The notes: generated from the sequence alone by a model not told the origin. 64,000 nucleotides of DNA from Mermis nigrescens (GCA_036768485.1 JAVLUZ010000271.1:3516309-3580308); one strand, 5' to 3'; shown: positions 32,640-44,892, counted from the stretch's first letter. Translations and numbers: made by a program.

Positions 32640-35385
32640 AAGTACGAGTGGCTTGATTGTTTGAGGATGCATATTGGTTCCAGGTAGTGATCGACCGGGG
32701 CCCCGGCCCCAGCAATCCCCGGCCATTTTTGATTATCCCGGCCCCGGCCGGGGCAAGTTCAAAAAATGGCCGGGGCCGGGATTAATTTAGTGTAATTCGT
32801 ATTTTGTACAGGCTGTGATACTGGCACTTATTTATCAATGAGCAAGTGTTAATTTTGAGAACTGTACTGATTAGACCATATGTATACTTACTTAGTCCTC
32901 GTTATAACTTTGCTACTGTGTATAAATGAGCTTTTACTGAATAAATGTTCTGGAAAATCTACATGTTTTCGATTCCTCCACTTAACTTATTCGAACTAAA
33001 TGCTACTTTAACCTCATTCATTCATGGCTATGGCTAAAAGATTTAGAGATGACAAATGCGTACTATTTCTGGTTGGAAATTGTACGTTTTCAACAAATTA
33101 TTTTTACAAAAACACTTTTACATTGAATTGAATGAGATCCGCGTGCTTTAAAACGCGTTTCTTGTGTAATAGTTATGAGGACGGTGGTTAATTATAGGCG
33201 AATGTAAACTACGCTGCAGAATTGCGTCCGATCCGATAAACTAAATATATCTCAAATAGTTTCCTAAGGTCCAGAGTTGAGGGAGGGGTGAAATCCCAAA
33301 TTGGAGGACCAGAAAATTAAGTGGTGGACTATTATTAGCCGACTCTATTTTGTTTTACGAGCTTCTTGTGCATGTACAAAGATCTCGAAAAAGGTCTTTA
33401 GATGAGCTAACAAATTTTTGTAGCTATATTATATAGATATATTTTTAAACATACACATTTTCGCATACTATCAGTAGGTATGTGACAGTGTTTTTTTGTG
33501 CAATGTACCTCTGTATATACATAAATAAAGATGATACCCAAAAGTCTTTGTACATTTTGTACACACAAATTTTTGGTTACTATAATATGGTACAGTAGCG
33601 ATTTTTGTGTGGTAAAATAGGGTCTTTTGACTTTTGATTGTATATTTTAGCTAATTTCTGGGCTTCTAACGCAAAAAATTACTAAAATTGTCTTAAAACG
33701 GCGCGAAGCGCCTAAAAATCTGACATTTTTCCATTCTAAAAACAAATTTTGCCAATTTAAACATATATAGGACAGACAGTTTTCCATATCATTTCACACC
33801 TTCTTATAGTTTTTATCTTCCCAAAAATCTTTGTACATGTACAAAGATAGTCCTGTAAAGTCTTTACATCGGGAAAAATTTTTGGCAAATACAAAAAACA
33901 CTGTTTTGTACATGCAAATTTTTGTATACTTTAATATGGTATAGTAACGATTTCAGTGTGGTAAAACATACTTTTTCGACCTGTAGCAGTGTATTTGGCT
34001 AATTTTTGGGTTTCTGAATATTTGTCATTTCTCTATTTTTCCATTCTAAGCGCAGTGTTGCTTATTACAAGATTCAATTCGCATATTATAATTTTTGTAA
34101 TATTTCTGATTTTGTAGTACAAGTTGTTTTAGCTTTCTCAGTCGATTTTTATGTGTGAAATCCATCACAAGCTCATAAAAAGTTCGGCACTTCGCGTCGA
34201 ACTAATATTATCAACTAAATTTAGGCCGAATTATCACATTTAGAAGCACAGTCTTTTTGTATTCGGCGAAGATTTTTGCTGATGTACAAAGACATTTCAG
34301 GACCGTCTTTGTACATGTACAAATATTTCTGAAGAACAAAAACTGTAAAAAGGTGTAGAATTCCCTATTGTAAATTCTGCCATTTTAAAGATTTTCAGGG
34401 GGTAAGCGGCTACAAAAATGGAGCCGCTTACCCCCTCCCCTGAAAATGGCCAAGAAATATACATGTGACAGGGGTTGGGCCATCCCCCATCCACGCTTTG
34501 GAGCCCCGAACTTCCTTGAAATTCAGAAAATATTTGACGACCCTTCCCCATTTTTTGGCGAAAACCTGCGCTTTTTTGGCTATTTTTATTTGTTTTTACC
34601 ATTTTTGATCTAGTCGCTAACCCCCTCCTTCTAAACATGGCGAGGGACCCCTACCCATGCATGTTTTATAGTGATAGTTTATCTGTTCACTCTAGCTCAC
34701 ATTCTAAAATCATGTATCACATCGTGAAATTCTAATAGTTAGGTACACTTTTGCCATACTAAAAAATTAAGTTCAAAAAATTCAAAAGGTTTTCACCAAA
34801 AATCGTGTGACAGTGACTTGTGTCTTGCACCCTGAGGGGGTCCCTCTTGCATCCAATCGCTACAGCAGCAGTAGCAGTAGTGAAGATTCAAATGATATAG
34901 AGTGTGCTAATAGCAGCGACAAAGACTTTATTGATGATTCAGACAATAAAACACTGGACTAAATTTGTTTATTGTGACATAAATAGTAATAAAACTTGGT
35001 ATACAAAGGCGCACCTAACTTTGCGCTTGCCATTTACTTGAATGGAGCAGTCGCTCATTATTTCTCTTTCTATGCCCACCCCAAGTATGTGTCATGCAAT
35101 AATATTTTCCTTGTCTGACCCCGGCCAGCCCCGGCCCCGGCCGGGGCCGGAGATTTTTTCTAGCCCCGGTACCGCCCCGCCCCCGGCCAAAAAAGTCGCC
35201 CCGGTCGATCACTAGTTCCAGGGAATGGCTAAGCCTGAATCAGCGAAAATTGCGGAGCGAGCGGCTAAAATTTCTTCGCTCGCTCCGCTCGCTCCTCAAT
35301 TTTCGGCCTATTTTGAAGTAGGCTTAGCCCATCCTCCGGTACCAATATGAATGCACATTACTAAGCGTAAGACATTGATAACAGG
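32640..35385. repeat. GAGCGAGC hairpin repeat, split by family B copy 2
   Basis: 32640-32684 and 35215-35385 rejoin to a repeat like that at 30290-30440: 'atggctaagcctgaatcag', then an inverted GCGGAGCGAGCGG block, then 'ggcttagcccat', ending 'atgcacattactaagc'. The arms are inverted copies of each other. Confidence 0.55.
32685..35214 (+). mobile_element. CCGGCC-rich hAT element (family B, copy 2)
   Basis: TAGTGATCGACCGGGGC to GCCCCGGTCGATCACTA, with GTTCCAGG duplicated exactly at 32677-32684 and 35215-35222. It is collinear with copy 1 over 2.5 kb, including the palindromes, the family H-like block (34418-34665) and the acidic tail frame ending at 34962. Confidence 0.9.
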
Positions 35386-35389
35386 AGAA

Positions 35390-35570
35390 GTAAAATCAAA
35401 CTTTTGAAAAATTCAAATCTAAAAAATCAATTTTTTTAATTTGAAGAGAAATTCAAATTCAACTTTTAAAAAGAATTGAAATTTTTAAATTAAAAAAAAA
35501 TTAATTGAATTAAATTAAAAAAAAATAAAATTTAAAAAATTTTTAAATTCAAATTCCACTTCAAAGACTG
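35390..35570. repeat. A/T-only low-complexity tract
   Basis: About 170 bp made almost only of A and T in runs (aaattttt, ttaaatt), with several self-complementary segments. No gene. 35571-35869 is also unassigned. Confidence 0.7.
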
Positions 35571-35869
35571 AGAAACATTAAGCAGTATATCATATAATAT
35601 GTATTCCATAATGCTGTTTATACCCTAATGCTAAAAAAGATCGAAAAAATACGATAGGCAATAAACTGCACAAGTGCCGAATTTCCATGTTGTGCATGTC
35701 TGTTGCCAAACCAATCACGGCCACGCAGCATTTGTCGGAAACAAATGCACGTCATTAACTAGAGGTTGGTCGGGCAGGACCATTTTCGTAAGGAGTATTA
35801 AAAAAGTCTCATTCGTTTCTAAATGTGATGTACCCTGCACAACCATATTTGTATGAATTTACTTGTAGG

Positions 35870-36297
35870 ACCAACCAAACATACATAATCTTGGGAGAGG
35901 GGTTTCATCCCCGAAAAAATTTAACTCCTCGCAAAAATTTGTTCACCCCCAGAATTAGCGACTTTTCGGAAGTTCCCAACAAATTCTCTAAAACTGTAGA
36001 GAACTTGCTTTTTTAAGCGTTTTTAGCTATCTATTTGCTCAGAAGTGCCGAATTTTTGGCGCTTCGCGCCTACTGTATTCATGTTTTGACTATATTTTGT
36101 TCAATTTGTTCGACTTTATTGTTTTTTCTCGAAATTTTCGAATGCTTTTATGCTCTAGAAATGTAGAGCATCATCAGAAACGCTGGAAAACGATGTTTTT
36201 GATGTATACCTATGTACCATCTTTGCTTACAAAAAAGGCACTTTTTAATTACACCACACGCCCCACCCCCAATTCCCATGCTGTGCATGTATGCAAC
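35870..36297 (+). repeat. Dispersed repeat, family M-like
   Basis: 'accaaacatacataatcttgg' minus one base at the left; 'gaatttttggcgcttcgcgcc' region at 36050; ends CATGCTGTGCATGTATG. The same layout of G/C-run ends, GGCGCTTCGCGCC and CATGTATG is shared with 49390-49720. 36298-36644 holds no gene. Confidence 0.4.
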
Positions 36298-36644
36298 CAA
36301 ACCTTCATTCTCAAGACTTCCTCATATTTTTTATCCTTAGCAAAAATTTAAAGTTAATTTGGTCTGCTCCGAGACTACATAATTGCATGGACTCTCGGGG
36401 TAAGTCACAAACCCCTACTTGGATCTATATGCATATGTATGCTAGTCGTTCATAATATACTGGGCACGACTTCGATTCGTTTTTTGACCTATCCCTTCTG
36501 TATAAAACAAGTTGTTTCGATGAATGTAAAGTATTTGCCTTGTCGTCGTCACTATGTGTGTGTATTTTTTAATGCATTCTTCTAAAGTCCTTATCCTAAC
36601 TAGTTTTTATGTGTTCCTTGTTAAAAAATCCTATTTTTATGTCA

Positions 36645-37125
36645 AAAATATCCGCGAATCCAGAATTTTCTGACAGGGGCGGAACTAAAAGTTTTCTAAA
36701 AGTGTCAAACATTATCCAAAAATCCATGCTCAATGTACCAATTTTTCGCTGTCTTTTGATAGGCAGAAATATTTCCGATGCAAAAAAGTAAAACAATTTT
36801 CGAAATTCACCTAACTTTTTTATTGAAAACTCGCCAAATTGATGCAGAAATTGATACAAATCGCCGAAAAAAACACTCGAGAGGAGACGAAATCCTTGTT
36901 CTGTACAAGAACTACTCTTCTGACGCAAGCAAATTTAAGTTTTTTTAAGAGTGCCAAGAGAGCCAGTAAATGTCATTAATTAGTGCTATCCCGGCGCGAA
37001 GCACAAAAAAATTTGAAAAACCATGATAAAAATGGCTAAAATCATCACAAAATACACATCTTTTCTTCATTGCGTCCGAATGTTTTTTTGACGACACGGG
37101 GGCGGCCGCTCTCCCCCGCTTCCTC
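36645..37125 (+). mobile_element. Degenerate CAGTGGCGGATCC-type MITE
   Basis: Left part 'cgcgaatccagaattttctg' followed by ACAGGGGCGGAAC, right part GGGGGCGGCCGCTCTCCCCC. Internally like 1259-1706 (same 'aaaagttttc', 'cttgttctgt', 'gccaagaragcc' order). The terminal bases are eroded and no duplication was found. Confidence 0.5.
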
Positions 37126-37423
37126 CTGAAGACAACAATATGCTAATGACTTAATCTGCTCATTAAACTTCACGGCTTTCTACTGAAATATTATTTCATT
37201 GATCGTTTTCCGAAAAATGTACCCTCTGCCGGTAGACTTGAATTGAGTAAAGAAACATATAAGAATACATTTTTTGAGTCGGTTAGACCGCCATTTTTTT
37301 ATTGTTCAACGGTTGAGATGTCCCTAGACTGACTTTTTCGATCGTATTCAATTATTCCTACCGTCCTAACACTTCCACCGTCCCAACATTCTCACTGCAG
37401 AGTCCCGACATTCCCACTGCGAC

Positions 37424-38997
37424 TCGCATTGATCGACCGGGCTCAAAAAATACCGGGCCCGGGCTTTGCTGCCGGGCTTGGTACCGGGCCCGGGCCCGGG
37501 CTTATATACTAACAACATGCCTTGCTTCCAATATAATGTTATGCATAAGATACATATTCAGACCAATTTTACATTTCTTATTTGTCAAGCGCAAGGCTTA
37601 CTGCTGCGTCAAGAAGATTTTTAAATTCTAAGCTCTGTTAATTATTCAATCTTTCTAGAAATAAATTAAGTAGTTAGCAAGGATTTTGGTAGCATTATTC
37701 AAGCAAGAACAAACTTTTTAATACAATAGCGCGCAATTCCATTATTAAAATGCACGTGCAACTAAACACGGTTTGAAAAAGCACAGGGTTTCATGTAGAT
37801 ATTTAGAGGAAATTGAGCATTAAATTTATACATTCAGCCATAACAGCGACTATGATATGGGCAGATATAGAAATTATGCTATTTGGATTTTAGAACTCAA
37901 ACTATAGCGAACATTGACGTCAATTGAAATTGTGTAGTGTATAGGATAGGAAACGTATTGAAGCCATAGGCGTAGCCGGGGGGGCATTGGGGGCACATGC
38001 CCCCTAAATTTTTCAGAAATTTTGTTGATTTTTCTAGTGTAATAATTGTGTCCAGAAAATTAGTTCAAAAAGGCAAAAACGTCAAAAATTTTCCTGCGCT
38101 TCGCGCCGAGTCTTTATTATGTTTATTGTTATATAGATCCAACGAGTTCAAAAGCTTGAATTAGCTAAAATAATCGATCAATTCACATCACTTTAGTGAT
38201 TTATTGCTCTGTTTGTTCGTTGAATGAAACTGCGTATGCTTGTTGAGCATAACAGTAAATCTGCGAAAATGATTGTGTACCAGTTTGTCTATTCATTGCT
38301 TTGTTTGTCTTTCTTTACAAGGATAGGACACATAATTCTATTTTAAATGAAAGGAATGGCCAAATTTTTTGTGTTTTTGCGCATTTTCTGTTTTCTGAGT
38401 TATATCATGTCAATAAGAAGGCCACAAATGGGCCTGAAAACGATAAGAACAAATTGTCATTGATGCATTTTTCTTATATCTTATTGGCAGCACCCTTTGC
38501 TGCGCTTTATATTTAGCAGAGGTCGAAAAGCGCATTTCAGCTCAGAAATCTTGTACAATGTAGGAGTTCATCAATTTTAAGTGTTTTGGGCTTAACTCAG
38601 AACTGAGATTTGACCGATTTAGCGAAAATTTCAGCGGTTGGTACATAACGTTACTAACATTCAATGCAAAAGTAGTCTTAGAAAAATTTTTGTGTATGCA
38701 TCCCGAACCAAAATTCTGGCTACGCCTCTGATTGAAGCGTTGTATAGAAGATGCATATACATATGAAGTTGACAAGGATATGATAATGCGCAGGTGGGCA
38801 GAAGTAAGGCAAATAGATTTAAATAGAATCACAGGCTAAAGCAAATTCATAAGAAGTACAGACAACGGCTTAAATAGTAAACGTCTAAAATATTAACAAT
38901 AATTATTTGAGGCCCGGTTGAGGCCCGGTGGTTTTCAGCCGGGCCCGGGCCTGGGCCTGCTATGACCGGCCGGGCCCGGGTACCCGGTCGATCACTG
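37424..38997. mobile_element. GGGCCC-rich hAT element (family D)
   Basis: Ends CATTGATCGACCGGGC (37427) and CCCGGTCGATCACTG. GGGCCC/CCGGGC arrays lie inside both ends. ACTGCGAC (37416-37423) and ACTGCGAG (38998-39005) flank it, with three extra bases (TCG) at the left. The terminal sequence is close to families B and C (GATCGACCGGG). A GGCGTAGCC element is nested inside. Confidence 0.8.
37965..38730. mobile_element. GGCGTAGCC-ended hAT-like element
   Basis: CATAGGCGTAGCC to GGCTACGCCTCTG, with ATTGAAGC duplicated exactly at 37957-37964 and 38731-38738. Contains CTGCGCTTCGCGCCGAG at about 38094. No transposase. Confidence 0.9.
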
Positions 38998-39063
38998 ACT
39001 GCGAGTCCTAACATTCCCACCGTACCAACATTCCCACCATCCCAACATTCCCACCATCCCAAC

Positions 39064-39695
39064 CAGGGCCGCATATAGGGGGTGGGGGTGAGGTGCGGCC
39101 GCCCCACCCCTTGGCCGGAAAAAATTTTGAAAGATAAGCTACTGCACGGAAAGATGGAAAAATCGCATGTCTTTGTCTTGAAATTTTCGGCGCTTCGCGC
39201 CGGATGTGAATTATTCTCCATAATTTTAGCCCATGCGCGACCGAAAAAAATGAGACTTTTTATAGCCTTTTAAGTCGGATAAAAATTTTTTGAAAAATTT
39301 GAATTATATTATCTTAATGGATAGAGCATGTAGAAAAATATCTAAAAATGCGGTTTTTGCGAGCTATCCCGACGAATTTCCCGAGATAAAGACCATTTTA
39401 TGTTGGGTTCGCCTCTACCCCTTGGCCGGATCCTGTTAGATCTCAGATGCACAAGGTCAGGTTGGCCAGGGAGGGGTGAAATTGAGATTTTGGGGTCAGG
39501 CAAGGTAAAATTTAAGATTTTTACTTCAGTAAACTGCGTTTTTGGCTATTTTTACGTCAAAATCGTCTAAAAATACTCTATTTTTGGCTCAAACTGCTCG
39601 ACAGTACCTAACTTTTGGACTCTTCAGCGGGGGTTGATACCCCTCTCACCCCTCCCTATGTGCATGTATGCGGATCCTGGATACGAGCCTGCTAA
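39064..39695. mobile_element. CAGGGCCGCATA-type element with a nested family H repeat
   Basis: Starts CAGGGCCGCATATAGGGGG and ends GGATCCTGGATACGAGCCTG; ATCCCAAC occurs just before the start and three bases after the end. Includes a GGCGCTTCGCGCC hairpin at 39187. 39440-39672 is a family H-like insertion ending CATGTATG. Confidence 0.6.
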
Positions 39696-39795
39696 TCCCA
39701 ACTAACAATTCTAATAATTAGAAGAATTTTGAGGTTTTAGCGTATTTTTAAATATGTACGCTTTATTTTGAAAGAAGCTTATACTTCTCATTAGA

Positions 39796-40870
39796 GATGT
39801 GCCAGGCCCCGCCCTGGGCCGGGGCCAGGCTGGCCGCGGCGCCGGGGCCTGTAAAAGACGAAAAAAATTTAATGAAAATAAGATACAATTAATGTTTTTT
39901 TATCAAATTATACAACGTAATATTTATTTATTTCAAGAACTAAACTAAAAGGGTAAAATTAAGCTTGGACTAATAATTTGTTTTGTTTTAGGTGATCAAA
40001 TAACCAAGATTTGAGTGAACATGGAAGCAATTTGATGTAAAAAAAAGTCAAAAATAGGGACATCGTACGATAAAGCGTTTTCCGGCGTTTTGCTTGTCTA
40101 ATTTTATTGAAAATTGCTATCGGCCTAACGTTTTTCCGAAAAAGTCAAAAATTTTAAATTTTATAAGGGGGCGGTATCCAGCTTTTCTAAAAAAAGTCAA
40201 AAATAGGGACATCGTACTATAAAGCGTTTTCCGGCGTTTTGCTTGTCTAATTTTATTAAAAATTGCTATCGGCCTAACGTTTTTCCGAAAAAGTCAAAAA
40301 TTTCAAATTTCGTACGGAAAAAATCATTAAATTTCTTTTACTTTAGCGAAAATTCGGCGTGAAGTGTCGGAAAATCTTTGAAATTTAGGCGTAAGGGCAT
40401 TTAGAAGCTTGAATTACTGCTCGATTCCCTACATTTGTAGTTATTGATGCAGGGCGTCGGACATTTTTAAAAGTTATGCTTGAAAATAGGAGAAAATTGT
40501 GCTGAAATAGCTATTTCTGCTTTTGAAGTAGATTAAAAAGTTATTCCTCGAGCAAAGATATGGCGTTTAGGCTCTAAGGTAATAAACATATTATTAATAG
40601 GTATTATCGGGCGCAAAGCGCCGGAAAAATTTGAGAAATTATGATCATGATGGCCAGAAATCATCGCAAATCACATACCCATTCTTTATCTCGCCAACTA
40701 TGTTGGGCGAATGGTGGGGGGCATGCGGCTGCTCCCATGAAAATCGCCCTTGAAAATGACCAAAAAAACGCAAATTTTGCGAAAATGGGGTTAAAAAGTT
40801 TATGGTCTTTGAGAGACAACAAAATTTGGATGGAGATCCCATTTCCCCTCTACCGCATGCATGCTTAAGA
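39796..40870. repeat. Mixed repeats with a 151-bp tandem duplication
   Basis: 39796-39860 looks like the left end of a GGCCCC-type element (TAGAGATGTGCCAGGCCCCG). At 40039 and 40190 the same block starts (AAAAAAAGTCAAAAATAGGG), a direct duplication with a period of about 151 bp. 40320-40860 matches the interior of the element at 55001-55599. 40871-41658 shows no gene. Confidence 0.55.
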
Positions 40871-41658
40871 TCTTTAATGGTACTTACTGCAGGTTAAGCA
40901 AATAAATATAAGTACGAAAAAGAGATTAATTGAAGGGTTTTCTTCCATCTTATAACGCCTTCAGATTAAAAACTTTTGGAATAAGAGAAATGTTTTAAAA
41001 AGTATAAATGATGGCTCCTGATCTTAATAATAACAATAATATTTATTAGCCAATTACTACCGTAGAAAATGCAATAAAAATTACATTAAAAATAGGATTT
41101 AACGAAAGATAAATGTCGAAAGAACGAAAGAAAGTTTAATCAGTTTATTTAAATGATAACAGTCTATAGCACAAAATTTCAAATGCGCATGATGCATGTC
41201 TTCAGATCTTCAAAAATACGTGACTGGAGCGATTTTCGGGGAAATCAAAAATGGTAAGGAAGTTTTCAAGTTCATAATAGAATATCCTCATCAGTTAGGG
41301 TTGTGTAAGTTCTTAAAAATCCATTTTTCAACATAAAATTGAAATTTTTATAATGCTACATGCTCATCATTTTATATTAAAGATCAGCTTGACCGCGAAA
41401 AAACCATTCAAAAAGGCATTTCACTTGATATTATGCATTTTTAAGTGCGACGTAATCCTTTTTTATGCCGACTTTCACGTTGAAAGACTGAAGAAATATA
41501 TGATAAAATCTTTGGTTTTGAGTAAATGAAGTAAATCTTAAGTTCACTATTAATTACTAAAAAAGGCGTAAAGCAGCACCCCTGCTTCAATTTTTTTGGC
41601 AAATCGACTATTCTGAAGGGTCAGAGCCAGTAATCATTCTAAGGGTCTAATCTCTCAG

Positions 41659-41851
41659 ACATGTATGAGGTGGGATGAGGTAAGGTCCACTCCACCCAAA
41701 GTTGTTCGACCCACATCCCCTAAAGACAGGAAACTTTTGAAAGCATTGAAAAATTTGCATTTTTGGCCGTTTTTAGGCGTTACTTGAAAGTTATTCAGCC
41801 CCCAAGATGGCCGGGGGCCCCCGTCCAAAATTTCAAGCCGTTACACGTATG
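41659..41851 (+). repeat. Family H repeat
   Basis: GACATGTATGAGGTGGGATG to TTTCAAGCCGTTACACGTATG (last base omitted from the match), with 'tttttggccgtttttaggcg' in the middle. Same layout as 5107-5335. 41852-42336 is unassigned and would hold the promoter and leader of the next gene; no TATA box is convincing. Confidence 0.6.
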
Positions 41852-42336
41852 CTCCCCAAGCCTACAAGAACACGCACAGATCCGACCCTGTCCGATGTGT
41901 TGATTGTATTGCACTAAAGTTTCGGATTTTGTATCATGTATTTTTATAGAATTTTTCCTCCCGGATACGTTCTGACCTGTATATTTCGTAAATGAGAGGA
42001 ACTTCCCCTCAATGTTGCTCGTCATTATTTTTTCTCGCATATTTACATACAAGCTTCGACGCCTTTGTAATTAATGTTACGAAAAAGATGGTTTTTTTCA
42101 CGCGATATAGCCTTATTTGCCCACCTAGCGCATTATTTATGTCCTACTAAGTATACATAATTACATTTCGGTATATTTTTTGCGTCTCCGCTACCCGAAT
42201 ATTTAGCTGGTACGTTTTCTGTTTTTTTTTCGAAGCGTTTGACATTCGCAATTTCTGCGTAACGGGTCTCTAGACGAAAAACTGCATCGTCGTTACTATC
42301 GGCTAATGACACTTATGGCTTTTGTCGCATTACGTT

Positions 42337-43875
42337 ATGAATAATCAGTCGAGTAATTCTGTCGACCACAGTAGCGAAAATGAGTCGTCGTTGTTGCTAG
42401 AAGAGAGCAACCGTAAAATAACCGCTATTTCTACTTATTATAAGCCGATGTACCTGAGAACCAAAGCGAGCCGGGCGGACCACGCCTCGCAGCCGGGGGC
42501 TGCCGATGACGGGCGTAAATTCGATGAATTATTAAGTAACGTTACCGGGCGTGAACAAACGATGACGTCATCGGCCCAAGCCATGTCGCAACCCGCTTTG
42601 GCCCTATCCGCCGAAAATTTGACGCCCAGTTCGGCTTTTAACGCTCCCGTTCCCCATACCGACGTTAGCTCGGAATCTGGGCCGAAAATGCGTTATACCG
42701 GGTCATTGGACGAGCTTAATAGCTCGTCGAATACGCAAAATTCCTCTTCCGCGTCCCAGCTGACGCACGAATTGCACCGATTGCTCTTCGGCAATAAATC
42801 GGCCCAAATTCAAAAACAAACCAGCTCGCTGGTCGACCATTCCACGTTGAAATATTTATTGCGTAAGCAGAGAAGAGCGTACAAAAAAATGCTGGAAAAC
42901 GAACGAACGAAACGCGAGGCCCTCGAGGAATTTATGATCAAAGTTAATTCGCCCGGAAACGGCAAACGAATTAACGGATTTTTCGCCCAAAATTTGCGCG
43001 ACCCGAAACCGCGCCGAAATTGCCTGTCGAACGAAATTATTTCATCCGACGAACCGTGTTCTTTGAACGACAGCGCTTCGACCAAAACGTCTTCCAACGA
43101 TTCGCCGAAATTTCGGCCAATCGGAAGCGACCATTCGTCGTCGTCGTCGGTTCGCAGGCGGGAAAGAAGGCAGTGGGATACGAAACGGCGCTCTAGCTCA
43201 TTGTCGGCGCCAGAGGAACCAAATTTGGGCACTTACCCCGCCGCATTGAGTGTAAACGACGAAATTAATTTTAAGTACTATCCGCCCGAGGGTGCGGAAT
43301 GCGCGAAGTCCGCCGACCGACGCCGCGAATTTTCCGCCGTCGAACATAAATGCGCCCGCCGGAAGCTTTTTAACGCGAGAACGTCGGCTAAGCGAACTGA
43401 CGTCAACGATGGTCCGCCTGACTTTGCATCTAATGCGTTGGTGGACCTCGAACGCCCCGGATCGTCTCGGCTTGAAAAATTGAACAAATTCAAAAAATTG
43501 AATAAAATCGAAAAATTGAATAAAGTGGATAAATCGAATAAAATCGAACAATTGCGTAAAAACGGCGGCGAATCGTTCGACGGAATGATCGCGGACTTGA
43601 ATCTCACTAAATGTCCCAAATTAACAAATGGCAATCTTGATTTTCAAACAATCGGTAAACCGACTTTTTCCAATAACCGACATCTTAATTCATCCGTAGA
43701 GTCTTCCTTAACGTCTACGACGCGAAGCTCGTGTAGTAGTGGTAGCTTTAGCACGCAATTGACGCAGCTTAGCAAAAACAGCGGTTCGATTCATAGGCTT
43801 AGCCCCTTAACGAACGGATTTAATAATAGTACGAGCGGTCCGCGGCCCATTGCCAAAAATCAGTCGCGAAGCTGA
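42337..43875 (+). CDS. Ser-rich, probably disordered 512-residue protein; likely N-terminal part of an ALMS-motif gene
   Basis: The longest open frame in the window by far, with codon use clearly richer in G+C than its surroundings, so it is real coding DNA. I start at the ATG at 42337 (MNNQSSNSVDHSSENESS); the frame is open a further five codons upstream. It is Ser/Asn-rich and low in hydrophobic segments, with no signal peptide or membrane span. Residues about 170-210 are basic and probably helical (LRKQRRAYKKMLENERTKRE). A Lys/Asn/Leu repeat follows near residue 390 (KLNKFKKLNKIEKLNKVDKS). It stops at TGA after KNQSRS. No named domain is present. The ALMS-motif coding pieces at 48220 and 51647 lie downstream on the same strand with no other gene between, so this is probably their large 5' exon, perhaps ending at an internal donor (for example TCG|GTAAAC near 43654). 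Alternatively it is an independent single-exon gene. Confidence 0.75.
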   Translation: MNNQSSNSVDHSSENESSLLLEESNRKITAISTYYKPMYLRTKASRADHASQPGAADDGRKFDELLSNVTGREQTMTSSAQAMSQPALALSAENLTPSSAFNAPVPHTDVSSESGPKMRYTGSLDELNSSSNTQNSSSASQLTHELHRLLFGNKSAQIQKQTSSLVDHSTLKYLLRKQRRAYKKMLENERTKREALEEFMIKVNSPGNGKRINGFFAQNLRDPKPRRNCLSNEIISSDEPCSLNDSASTKTSSNDSPKFRPIGSDHSSSSSVRRRERRQWDTKRRSSSLSAPEEPNLGTYPAALSVNDEINFKYYPPEGAECAKSADRRREFSAVEHKCARRKLFNARTSAKRTDVNDGPPDFASNALVDLERPGSSRLEKLNKFKKLNKIEKLNKVDKSNKIEQLRKNGGESFDGMIADLNLTKCPKLTNGNLDFQTIGKPTFSNNRHLNSSVESSLTSTTRSSCSSGSFSTQLTQLSKNSGSIHRLSPLTNGFNNSTSGPRPIAKNQSRS

Positions 43876-44081
43876 TAGGGCGAGGTCGGCTGGTGCTATT
43901 TCCTACTTTTGCCGCTCAGTGCGGAGAGCAACAAGGAAAATGAAGAAGTACGCACGTATATATATGATCTTTTTAAAATATTTTTATCATATTTTTATTT
44001 CAAGCACGCGCGGGATTTACGTTGCTTTTTATTATTCCTGGCTTTTTACTCTCGGAAAGCAAGTAAGCCCGTATATACATG
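43876..44081. other. 3' flank of the 512-residue frame
   Basis: No AATAAA close to the stop codon, which fits the idea that transcription continues to the downstream exons. Nothing else seen. Confidence 0.4.
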
Positions 44082-44884
44082 CAGGCCCGTATCCAGGATT
44101 TTATTTCGGGGGGGGGGCGAAAATTTTTGAGGCCGGATATCTCGAGAACCATTAGGAGATAGGCGAAAATAAAGACAGTTTTGAACGTATCTCGGCGAGC
44201 TCTATACGACGGTGAAGAAAAATTTCAACAAAAAAATTAAAAAATTTGTACTCTATTTCATATTGATAAACAGCAAATTTATTATTTAAGCTGATTTCTC
44301 ATCACTTAATCGACGAATTATTTCTTATCTCTTGCCTTTATACTTAATCATTGTGCTTTACAGAGAAAAACAATACGGATAACGAATAATTCGGCGCCAA
44401 GCGCCGAAAAAAATTGACATATTCTGCATGTCAAGTTCAAATTTGAGCGGTTTTGAGCGGGTCAGAAGACAAAAACCTGTATAAACAATAAATACGGCGC
44501 GAAGCGCCTGAAAAATTTCCTGTTTTCCATGTCATAACTCAAATTTGAGCTGTTTTGAGTGAGCTAGAAGGCAAAAACTATAGCTAAACAATGGATCCGG
44601 CGCAAAGCGCCAGAAAAAAATTGACATACTCTCTATGTCTAACTCAAATTTGAGCGATTTTCAGCGGTTTAGAAGACAAAACCTACATAAATAATAAATC
44701 GGCGCGAAGCGCGGAAAATTCTGAGTTTACTAGCTCAAAAGTACGCTGAAAACCTGATTTGGCGGTGTTTCCAAACCCACTTCGCCAATTTTTCATTTTT
44801 TCCATTGGGGAACCCTTGGGAAAAACAAATTTTTTTCCCCATTTCGGGGGGCAGGCCCCCCCCCCGCCCCTGGATACGGGCCTG
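44082..44884. mobile_element. CAGGCCCGTATCC-ended hAT-like element (family G, copy 2)
   Basis: CAGGCCCGTATCCAGGATTT to CCTGGATACGGGCCTG with TATACATG duplicated exactly at 44074-44081 and 44885-44892. Collinear with copy 1 in the opposite orientation, including four GGCGC/GCGCC hairpins next to 'ctcaaatttgag'. Confidence 0.9.
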
Positions 44885-44892
44885 TATACATG

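Larger units (their letters stand above)
37363..39063 (+). repeat. Minisatellite of CCCAACATTCCCACC units, split by an insertion
   Basis: 37363-37423 and 38998-39063 are tandem units of about 15-16 bp (ACATTCCCACCGTCCCA with variants). The array is interrupted by the GGGCCC-rich element between them. Confidence 0.7.

Noticed and set aside
38847..39221. Minus-strand 124-codon frame with GNVGTVG-type repeats
   Set aside because: Translation of the CCCAACATTCCCACC minisatellite and the GGGCCC array.
42810..43634. Minus-strand frames of 117-140 codons
   Set aside because: Shadows of the 512-residue plus-strand frame, with no domains of their own.
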